A stretch of 11,118 nucleotides of DNA from Candidatus Multiplicimicrobium inquinatum (lineage in GTDB: Bacteria; Omnitrophota; Omnitrophia; Omnitrophales; Aquincolibacteriaceae), in the NCBI GenBank assembly GCA_002344825.1, contig DDUN01000016.1, forward strand, positions 1 through 11,118, in the 5' to 3' direction. Made by a program: the position numbers and the translations under genes. The notes below the pieces were generated by a model. It was not told the DNA's origin and did not search any database. It worked only from the letters and a program-made list of their open reading frames with translations. This document shows positions 1 to 7,100 of the stretch, one piece after another; positions within the stretch are counted from its first letter, which is position 1; every line of letters begins with the position of its first letter.

Positions 1-445
1 ACCCGGCGAGCTTTATTGCAAAATCGCGCCCAATACATTTGACCGCGTTCTGCTCGACTCTCCTTGTTCAAGCGAAGGCCGCTTCTCAACCCACGACCCC
101 GATTCATTCAAATATTGGTCCGCGTCAAAAATAAAAGAAATGGTTTTTAAACAGCGCGCGCTTTTTAAATCCGCGTTTCTCGCGCTCAAGCCCAGCGGCA
201 TCATGGTCTATGCCACCTGCACCTACGCCCCTGAGGAAAACGAAGGCATGCTCGATTGGGCGCTTGGTAAAACCGACAATCAAATGGAAGTACTTGCATG
301 GGAACCGCCTGTTTCCAATTGGATGGAAGGCATCACAGAGTGGGATGGAAAAATCTATTCGTCTGAAGTCAAAAAATCGCGCCGTATTTTACCCAGCGAA
401 CACATGACCGCTTTCTTCATCGCCTTAATTCGCAAAAAAGATTAG
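1..445 (+). CDS. RsmB/RsmF-type 16S rRNA (cytosine-C5) methyltransferase, 3' part (5' end outside window)
   Basis: This is the C-terminal 147 residues of a NOL1/NOP2/Sun-family enzyme, which transfers a methyl group from S-adenosylmethionine to C5 of a cytosine in rRNA, in the cytoplasm. The reading frame is open from base 2. Both family cysteines are visible: motif IV DSPC (visible residues 19-22) and motif VI TCTYAPEENE (Cys73), which in this family is the attacking nucleophile. The stretch STHDPDSFKYWS, between them, resembles RsmF/YebU more than RsmB. The protein ends soon after the typical SRRILPSEHMTAFFIALIRK end of the methyltransferase fold, so there is no extra PUA-like C-terminal domain. 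The next gene begins 9 bases downstream, suggesting co-transcription. The family assignment is secure; the exact target base is not decidable from this fragment. Confidence 0.93.
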   Translation, partial: PGELYCKIAPNTFDRVLLDSPCSSEGRFSTHDPDSFKYWSASKIKEMVFKQRALFKSAFLALKPSGIMVYATCTYAPEENEGMLDWALGKTDNQMEVLAWEPPVSNWMEGITEWDGKIYSSEVKKSRRILPSEHMTAFFIALIRKKD

Positions 446-454
446 AATTTCGTC

Positions 455-745
455 ATGCAGAATTTTTTTGAACGCGTCCGCCTGACAGAAAAACAAAAAA
501 TTATTTTTACCGCGGCGATTATTTTCGCGGTCATTGCCTCGGGATTCACTTTTCAATATTCCTATCACATCCGCAAAGAGCGCTACACGCACGAAATTAC
601 CGGCTTCTACCGCAAATACTTCAATCGTGAGCCCGACGCCACGGGTTTGAAGCACTGGGTGACTTGGGCGCTAAATAAATGGGATATTAAAAAAGTTGAG
701 CAAAAAGGCTTCGCGGAAGTTGCGGCCAAAGGCGGCCCAACATGA
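455..745 (+). CDS. Small membrane-anchored protein with DUF4214-like core
   Basis: This is a 96-residue protein. A basic N-terminus is followed by one membrane segment (about residues 16-33), probably with the rest outside the cytoplasm. Residues 51-86 read FYRKYFNREPDATGLKHW and onward, matching the pattern of DUF4214 modules (FY..vLgRepDa.Gl.yW). DUF4214 is found in large surface and secreted proteins and has no settled biochemical role. The gene sits 9 bases after the rRNA methyltransferase gene, and its TGA overlaps the ATG of the PAP2 phosphatase gene (ATGA at 742-745), which suggests translational coupling. The ribosome binding site is weak. A second DUF4214-like module occurs in the giant protein on the other strand. 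The domain match is by pattern only, and the function is unknown. Confidence 0.82.
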   Translation: MQNFFERVRLTEKQKIIFTAAIIFAVIASGFTFQYSYHIRKERYTHEITGFYRKYFNREPDATGLKHWVTWALNKWDIKKVEQKGFAEVAAKGGPT

Positions 746-1320
746 ACTCTTCCTTTTATTGGGATACACGCCTTTTTCTCGACCTTAACCGCCACGCGGG
801 CACGTGGTTTGATTATCTTCTGGGCTGGCCGACTCACCTGGGCGAAGCGTATTTTTTTCTTCCCATCGTTTTTCTTTTGCTTCTCATTTGGGATTCAAAA
901 AACATCCTGCCTCGTTTCACAAAAATAGCTTTGTGCGTCATCATCGCCGGCATCGTCAATTCACTCTTAAAAGACTTTGTTGACCGCCCTCGTCCCTGGT
1001 CTTTTTTCTACCAAGCCATTGATCAGGGGCTTGTGAATGTAACTTATTTGTTCGCCATGGATACAGCCGAATCATTTCCCTCAGGCCACACAACCGCGGT
1101 ATTTGCCCTTGCCGCAGCACTGCATCAATTCTACGGAAAAAAAGTTTTATGGGTTTATCTCTTCGCCGCGTGGATCGGCGTTTCGCGCGTTTTTTGCGGA
1201 GCGCACTTTCCCTCAGATGTTTTGGCAGGTGCCGTGGTGGGGATCGTTTCGGCCAAAATTCTTTTTTGGGTTTTCCCCATTATCGAAGGAAAGCTTCTCT
1301 CTAAACTGCCGCGGAAGTAG
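742..1320 (+). CDS. PAP2-family membrane phosphatase (lipid or undecaprenyl-type phosphatase)
   Basis: This is a 192-residue integral membrane protein with about five to six hydrophobic segments. It carries all three motifs of the PAP2 acid phosphatase superfamily: K77-x6-R84-P85 (KDFVDRPRP), PSGH at 113-116, and S148-R149-x5-H155-x3-D159 (SRVFCGAHFPSD). His155 is the expected nucleophile and His116 the acid/base. Family members remove phosphate from undecaprenyl pyrophosphate, phosphatidylglycerol phosphate, phosphatidic acid or lipid A at the outer face of the inner membrane. Sequence motifs alone do not choose between these substrates. The start overlaps the stop of the DUF4214-like gene by four bases, so the two are probably translated together. 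The protein looks intact and of normal length. Confidence 0.93.
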   Translation: MNSSFYWDTRLFLDLNRHAGTWFDYLLGWPTHLGEAYFFLPIVFLLLLIWDSKNILPRFTKIALCVIIAGIVNSLLKDFVDRPRPWSFFYQAIDQGLVNVTYLFAMDTAESFPSGHTTAVFALAAALHQFYGKKVLWVYLFAAWIGVSRVFCGAHFPSDVLAGAVVGIVSAKILFWVFPIIEGKLLSKLPRK

Positions 1321-1453
1321 TCCTCTTTAATTGCCCCGACTTGTTGCGGCCAATGATATGGCCCAAACCAAAGAGCCATGATTACACTAATAAAAAATAA
1401 AATTTAACCTCGTTTTTGCAATCGCCCTGCTTTAGAATACACCATCAATTAAT

Positions 1454-1458
1454 GGAGG
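1454..1458 (+). promoter_or_regulatory. Ribosome binding site of the PEGA-like lipoprotein gene
   Basis: GGAGG lies five bases before the ATG at 1464. It is the best Shine-Dalgarno match in the window and decides the start of this gene against the longer in-frame extension to 1416. Confidence 0.8.
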
Positions 1459-1463
1459 ATTCA

Positions 1464-1853
1464 ATGAGCCAATCGTTTTTGAAATCAATTTCACTTTTTC
1501 TCGCTGTATTTGTTTTTTGTTTTAATCTCACCGGCTGTTCGGCCTTTCGCTCGTCAACACAAACCATGACAGTAACAACCGACCAACAGGACACTCAAAT
1601 TTACATTAACGGAAATATGGCCGGCTCTGGGACTGCCACAGCTGCTGTAAAACGAAATGAAAATGTTCAAATTATGGCGAAAAAAGCCGGCTACATCACG
1701 GCTCAAAAAACAGTCGGCAAGGGGCTTAACACTACCGGTATCTTGGATATTATCGGCGGCGTTCTAATCTTGATTCCGCTATTCGGCTTATTGGCACCGG
1801 GCGCATACAGCCTCGATGAAACCAATGTTAGCGTTATGATGGTGAGAGAGTAA
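1464..1853 (+). CDS. PEGA-like lipoprotein with C-terminal membrane segment
   Basis: I start this 129-residue protein at the ATG at 1464 because a clear GGAGG lies at 1454-1458; an in-frame upstream extension to 1416 lacks such a site. The N-terminus is a lipoprotein signal peptide ending in LTGC (Cys25). Residues about 34-75 (DTQIYINGNMAGSG, then MAKKAGY) follow the pattern of PEGA domains, small beta folds found in surface proteins. A second hydrophobic segment (about 88-112, including GILDIIGGVLILIPLFGLL) precedes a short tail. The protein is probably an envelope lipoprotein of unknown role. It has its own 143-base upstream region, so it is likely a separate transcription unit, and it is followed by a terminator. 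It converges with the - strand metallopeptidase-like gene and overlaps its 3' end by 20 bases. Confidence 0.85.
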   Translation: MSQSFLKSISLFLAVFVFCFNLTGCSAFRSSTQTMTVTTDQQDTQIYINGNMAGSGTATAAVKRNENVQIMAKKAGYITAQKTVGKGLNTTGILDIIGGVLILIPLFGLLAPGAYSLDETNVSVMMVRE

Positions 1854-2697
1854 TTAACTTCGGATCACTCGAATAAGAAGAGCTTGCAGCCGCCTTAGGG
1901 CGCGTTGCAAGCTCTTCTCTTTTGTACCTTGATCGTGTCCAACCGTAAAAATGTCCTCCCGCTAAAGCGCCAAGCCACCCAAACGGAATTCCCTGCAAAT
2001 AACTTCCCGCATAAGTTGCAAACGCCGGATATAACACCCGAGGGGCTCTGATCTTTTCTTCATCCGTTCCATGGAGCTCTAAATAATCGAAAGCTTCATG
2101 TGTCGCAACAAGCTCCTGCGCTAAATTAACTCCGGGGAAAGTACGCAAAAATGCATAAGTTCCTCTAAATGATTGTTTTTGAAAATCCTTGGCGTGGCCG
2201 GCCTCATGCAATGCGATCGAGGGGTCATCTGAAAAAATGTGAATGGTGTTGCTAAACGGATCGTAGTAATCGCTTGAGAGAAGACCCGCAAACAAGCGGC
2301 CCGTCGCGGAAGAAATTAAAGTGGTTGGAATACCAAGAATACGATAAGGCCAAGCCACCCGATTGTTTTTAAACAATCTTTTCAGTTCATCGATTGGTGC
2401 AAACTGATTAATACGAACCTTGACATCGTAAAGTTCGTACTTATTCATAAAATCGGCAAGCACAGCTTCTGTTTTATAAGAAACATCGTGATTCGCGAAT
2501 CGCGGGTTCCAAAGCAATAATTTATTCAGTCCACCCAGCGCGCTTGCGACCGCATCAAGAGGGGGAATGGGCCTCCCCCGCTCAATATCAACCGTTGTCT
2601 TTCTCGACATTGTGGTGCCTGAAGTAGCACAGCCAATCAGGCAAATAAAAACACAAAAAAAAGCAACAGCTTTCATACGGTCATTTATAACTGACAA
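1834..2697 (-). CDS. Putative HEAGH-motif zinc metallopeptidase-like lipoprotein
   Basis: The longest form has 287 residues and starts at TTG (2697), with AAAGG five bases before it, only 8 bases after the previous stop. An ATG at 2676 gives a shorter 280-residue form with a compact signal peptide but no visible ribosome binding site. Both forms end the signal peptide with LIGC (Cys23 of the long form), so the mature lipoprotein is the same. Residues 164-168 are HEAGH, the zinc-binding and catalytic motif of many metallopeptidases; E195 or E201 in AQELVATHEAFDYLE could be the third ligand, as in gluzincins. I do not recognise the family. The C-terminal Ala/Ser-rich tail (about 261-274) is encoded by the + strand terminator stem. 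The gene is last in the giant-protein operon. Envelope location is well supported; peptidase activity is inferred from the motif. Confidence 0.82.
   Translation of the reverse strand: MSVINDRMKAVAFFCVFICLIGCATSGTTMSRKTTVDIERGRPIPPLDAVASALGGLNKLLLWNPRFANHDVSYKTEAVLADFMNKYELYDVKVRINQFAPIDELKRLFKNNRVAWPYRILGIPTTLISSATGRLFAGLLSSDYYDPFSNTIHIFSDDPSIALHEAGHAKDFQKQSFRGTYAFLRTFPGVNLAQELVATHEAFDYLELHGTDEEKIRAPRVLYPAFATYAGSYLQGIPFGWLGALAGGHFYGWTRSRYKREELATRPKAAASSSYSSDPKLITLSPS
1876..1923 (+). terminator. Rho-independent terminator of the PEGA-like lipoprotein gene
   Basis: A perfect 13-base-pair stem is formed by AGAAGAGCTTGCA (1876-1888) and its complement (1906-1918). The 17-base loop can form a further short CGCC/GGCG stem (1891-1894 with 1899-1902). 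On the + strand it is followed by CTTTTG, a modest T-run. It lies 22 bases after the stop of the lipoprotein gene. On the - strand the sequence beyond the stem is not T-rich, so it should act mainly on + strand transcripts. It lies within the coding sequence of the opposing gene. Confidence 0.82.
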
Positions 2698-2705
2698 AAA
2701 AACCT

Positions 2706-3308
2706 TTAAGATTTGACGGAGTTTTTCCAGCGATCATACTCACTCATACTCCGAATTGAAGTACATGAGTTAAGAATAGCATTCTGGATCGCATTGCCAA
2801 TCGATTTAGCCATCATAGCTTGGCTATCTTTTTGACCTGACACATTCGAAGTAAAAACACGTTGGCCATTTTTATCATAAAAAATCAGTAGGCCTTCAGC
2901 AACATAATCAGGCGGATCTAAAATCACATCTATCGAACTAACGCGCACTGAATTAAGATCAAACAAAACAAGACCGTCATGCGCGCGAGCCTGATTAGAC
3001 ACCTTAGACTGATCATTAAAATCAATTCCGGAAACCCGAACAGACGAGATCCCCTCATCGCTTAACATTTTTGTTAAGCTTCGTTCTGCCATTTGGATCA
3101 TATCGGATTTCTTAACCTTAATCGGAGAAGCTCCAATCACCCCTATCTTTTCAGTCCCGCGAGAATCTCGAACCTGAATCGCTACTTGGGATGCCGTACC
3201 GCTCACACCATTGACTCCGGAAAAATCATCTGGCAGCTTAACGACTGTAGCGCAACCAGAAAACAAAAAAGCTCCAACAAAAAAATAAACGCTCATTGTC
3301 TTTTTCAT
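2706..3308 (-). CDS. Putative lipoprotein, YajG-like
   Basis: This is a 200-residue protein starting at ATG (3308). A GTG nine bases upstream would add three residues, but GAGAG lies just before the ATG and the MKK start is typical of a signal peptide. The signal peptide ends in FSGC (Cys19), a lipobox. The mature part contains QVRDSRGTEKIGVIGAS, a helix with SLTKMLSDEGI, and a strand-rich segment. This faintly recalls YajG-type lipoproteins (a V.D.R pattern followed by a helix and 'ML...G'); I treat that as weak. It probably sits in the inner or outer membrane facing the periplasm. It follows the TPR-like gene by 52 bases and precedes the HEAGH lipoprotein gene by 8 bases, so it is probably in the same operon. 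The function is unknown; an immunity role is possible but untested. Confidence 0.8.
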   Translation of the reverse strand: MKKTMSVYFFVGAFLFSGCATVVKLPDDFSGVNGVSGTASQVAIQVRDSRGTEKIGVIGASPIKVKKSDMIQMAERSLTKMLSDEGISSVRVSGIDFNDQSKVSNQARAHDGLVLFDLNSVRVSSIDVILDPPDYVAEGLLIFYDKNGQRVFTSNVSGQKDSQAMMAKSIGNAIQNAILNSCTSIRSMSEYDRWKNSVKS

Positions 3309-3360
3309 AACTCTCACTTTCGATAAGTTGATTTACTGAACTTTTAGGAATATTCCGAGC

Positions 3361-4128
3361 TCACCACGGGAAATAGTCGGATTGGATGAGGGCTTGGGTA
3401 GCGCGACCGAGGCAAAGCTCGCCGGGCTTTTTGCCAACGCAGCCTTTTTTGCCTTCAGCTTTGTCTTGCTCGAATGCTTCGCGAATTTTCAGAAATTCGT
3501 TATCTACGCGCCCCGGCTCATACACGCCCTTTTTTTCAATATCTGCTTTTTTGAAGAAATTTAAACATTCATTTACAAATGCAATTCCTGCATCGTAATC
3601 ACCAATAGTGTCGTAGAGGCGGAAAACCGTTGAAACTATCGCATTGGATCCAACTGAGTAATATGCAACCGGGGGTAACTGTTCCGCATTTTTTTTTTCA
3701 TAATAATTTAAAAAATCATGAATAGGTTGCGGCGATTGCGTTTTCTCAAAAGACATTAAAGCAAGTAGCTCTTTTTCCCAATCAATGTAAACTCCATGTT
3801 GAGGATGAGATTTTTGCAGTTGCTGTATCAATTTCAGAGCCGTTTCGTAGTCTTCTTTTTTTTGGTATACACGAACAGAAAAAGCCATCGGGCGACCTGC
3901 CGCACCGCCGTAAATCTTCCGATCTAGCTCAATGGCTTGTTCAAATTTCGCCAAAGCCGCATTTAGATTTCCATCTTTTTCAAAAGCTCTTCCCTCTTTT
4001 TCAAGAGCATTTTTCCGACCAAGTAATTCTGGGTTGTATCGATCTTTATTAAAGCCAACAAGAGAAAAAGCTGCGACTCCAATTATGGCAAGCATCAAGA
4101 CAGTCACTAAAATTGCTAATTTCCTCAT
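3361..4128 (-). CDS. Membrane-anchored TPR-like protein coupled to the giant hydrolase gene
   Basis: This is a 255-residue protein starting at ATG (4128). That ATG overlaps the TGA of the giant gene (ATGA, 4125-4128), and AGGAAG lies about nine bases upstream. A longer in-frame GTG start at 4161 would bury this arrangement and is less likely. Residues 4-25 form an uncleaved signal or membrane anchor, placing the rest outside the cytoplasm. Residues about 38-110 are helical with a TPR-like pattern (GRAFEKDGNLNAALAKFEQA, then EDYETALKLIQQLQ); the middle is also helical. Two cysteines near the C-terminus (C230, C239) could form a disulfide in the periplasm. I do not recognise a named family. The strict coupling to a toxin-like gene makes it the best immunity or accessory candidate; that is inference. 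Confidence 0.85.
   Translation of the reverse strand: MRKLAILVTVLMLAIIGVAAFSLVGFNKDRYNPELLGRKNALEKEGRAFEKDGNLNAALAKFEQAIELDRKIYGGAAGRPMAFSVRVYQKKEDYETALKLIQQLQKSHPQHGVYIDWEKELLALMSFEKTQSPQPIHDFLNYYEKKNAEQLPPVAYYSVGSNAIVSTVFRLYDTIGDYDAGIAFVNECLNFFKKADIEKKGVYEPGRVDNEFLKIREAFEQDKAEGKKGCVGKKPGELCLGRATQALIQSDYFPW
4125..4128 (-). promoter_or_regulatory. ATGA stop-start overlap coupling the giant and TPR-like genes
   Basis: On the - strand the ATG of the TPR-like gene (4126-4128) overlaps the TGA of the giant gene (4125-4127). Such overlaps usually couple translation and fix the ratio of two products. Confidence 0.8.
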
Positions 4129-7100
4129 CGCAAACCACTTCCTGGAAGATAAACCACCCACCGATCTCCATGGTTTTCAATCCTAACACTGTGTTCATCT
4201 GGAGGAAAACTTAAGAAATCGATTAATTGGGTTTCATCATGACTATTCAGCGTTAAATCAGCAACAAAATTAGCTACTCGTTCGTTCCACGCACGGTCTT
4301 CTACTGTACGCGCATATTCAGCAGCAACTCCCAAGAGGCCATTATCAAAATTGAAGTCGAAACCTTGCCGCATGTAATCAGTATGATTAGCTCCGACAAT
4401 TTCGATATTAACAAGAGGGTGATCACGCTCGGTAATACTTGCGCTAAAGCCTGCCATTTCAGTACGATGCCCACCCAAAGTCACGCCGATGATCGGCAGA
4501 TCAAGCATCAAATCTTTAGTTCCGTAAACATTAACCATTAATTTTGTATCTCCCATAATTGCGAGATCCGGCAATTCAATTGGAGCAATTTTTGAGGCGA
4601 AGTCTTTAATAATTGCGATCAAATGTGTAAGCGATGTATTGTGATCTCCGAATATAATTGATTGTCGCAACAACCCAATTAAATCCGAACCAAAACCCAA
4701 AGTTAACGCTCGATCTGCATCTTCCATAATTTGATCAATGGCATCAATTAATGCGTCAGCATGGTCTCTGATTTTTTCTTTTAAATTACGAATCTGATTC
4801 TCAACAACCATCATTGCATCAACAACCTGTTGTGCGGCTTCCGCGATTTTATTTGCTGCGCCAATTGCAACCACCGAAACGGGATTATAACCCACATTAT
4901 TCACATGATCGTAGGGTGAATTTCTTAAGACTTCGATTAACGGAGCAAATCCACCGGAATACCCAACAGCGATCATATCGCGTTCTCGATGCTCATCTCC
5001 GACATAATCAAAGTAATTCTCTAAACTGCGAATAATTCTCTGTGCGACAGGACCGGGATTTGCTTCGTCGATTACATCTCGGATTAAATCACTAGAATCC
5101 CAAATTTTTTGCAATGCATCTTCTAACGCATTCTCTACAGTCGACTCCACCTGATCCTCAAATATATCTTTGAAAAAATCAAATATTTTCCCGGCGACAA
5201 GACCGACAACAGCATCTTTTATGTCATTGATTACAGATACACCTGATAGCACATAGGGGGCTACTTTTAACAACAAATTAGCGTAATAGCCGGGCGCAAG
5301 AACAATATCTTCCATCCCTACACGATTTTGACTTTGACGAACCATATCTCTTTCATAATTAAATAAGTAAGCTGGCGCAGCCCAAGGTTTGTCATTGTTA
5401 AAACCACTCACTAAAGCATACAAGTCTTCATTTAGCATATCAGCTGTAGGCTCTGGTGCATGAATAACTGGCTGAATAGTCACATTGGACTGAATCACCT
5501 GATTACCAAACACAACAAAATTCATCACAACCGGAAATGGAATTGAAATTGGGGTAGCTACATCAGGCAATTGTGGATCTCGCGGCATTTGAATATCAAC
5601 CGACTGATAAACCTTAACATCACCCTGCACAATACGACCATTTTGATCGACAACTAATGCGCCATTATGCGTTGTGGCATGGATGGATTGACCATTAGCT
5701 TGGTTTAAAGTCCAACTCTGAAGCTCTCCAGATTGATACTCCTGACGAACAACACCACCGCCCTGAGTTACCTGGGCATAAGTTAGCTTTTGATAGTAGA
5801 TTCCTCCTGACGAATCTTCGCCCAAGCCCTCGAATTGAACAGTACGACCTCCGCTAATTAATTCTTCGCGGACATTGCCGGTCGATGAATCATAAATAAT
5901 GCGACTATCTCCTGCCGTGTACGTCCAAATGCTTCCGTCTTGCGTAACCGTTCCACCTAATAACCCCGCTTGGTCTTTATAAATATTTTCGGAGGTTTCG
6001 CGTGAAAATAACCCGGAAAAAAATCCAGCAACTTTTTGAAATCCAGCTTTAGTGACTGTGCCCACACCTTCAATTAACTTCTGCCCAAAGCTAATAACTG
6101 TTTGCGCTCCCTTAACAATTGCAGAGCCAAACTTCTTCGCAGTCTCTGCAATGCCTCCAAGCAAATTCTTCGCCCAATCGGTAGCGGTACCGACGACGCC
6201 ACCAGCCGTCCCACCAATGCCTGCGGCAGTTGCAAAACCCGATAATGCGCTGAGCAACATACTACCGGCTTGACCATTCACACCTGCTGCTTCTAAACCA
6301 AGATTTACCCCGTAACTAAGAGAGCTTTTAAGTGATTGATTCAATCCCAAATTCACATAATCCATTACCCCACCCGCAGGAGTAACATAAATTGGACTAT
6401 TTATATCTCCATTGCGATATCCAACCACAACATCGCCTTGAGTTAACCCTCGCGCAACACCTCCGACAACAGCACTCACCGGAATTGAAATTAACCCCGT
6501 TAACCGTGGGTCCCACCCCAAACTACTGCCCAACATTTCGATTCCCGTTGCGGATAAATCCATCGCAAGCGAAGGAATGGAAGTTTTAAGAAGTGCCAAA
6601 CCATCCGCCCAACTAAACCCGCCGGGTCCGCCAAAACCACCCGCAAAAGCTCCAAGAACCTGCGCGCCCAACCCAATCATGCTAATTGCGGAGGAAGATA
6701 AATTGGTGTGAAGAGATAAAAGATCTGTTGTTCCGCTTCCGATGAGCGAAAGGCCTAATCCGGCGCCGGCACCTGACGCCGTAAGAACAAGCCCCCCAAT
6801 TAACTTACCACCCGCAATAAGTGTTCCGGTAATTTTCGGGCTGACTCCAATTGCATTCAAAATACTTCCGACGCCCTGCAAACCATAACTAATTCCCAAA
6901 CCATAAACAAAAGAACTTGCGATTGTGGTCGGAAGAGTTGATGCAATAAGAGCTGCTCCAAAATTAGCGACAGCAACCGAAAACCCCTGAAACACGGCAC
7001 CAACACCGATTAAGAACTGACTGCCAAACAACGTTCCAACAAAAGTGAACAAACCACCTATTGCAGCTGAAACTGCGGCAATGACTCCCGCAATAATGGC

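Noticed and set aside
1323..1375. Nested inverted repeat after the PAP2 gene: CTCTTT/AAAGAG outside, GGCCA/TGGCC inside.
   Set aside because: The stems are only 6 and 5 base pairs with long unpaired parts between, and no T-run follows, so it is not convincing as a terminator.
1416..1438. TTGCAA (1416-1421) and TAGAAT (1433-1438) as promoter boxes for the PEGA-like lipoprotein gene.
   Set aside because: The spacer is only 11 bases, too short for a standard sigma-70 promoter. A promoter is expected in 1321-1463 but I cannot place it.
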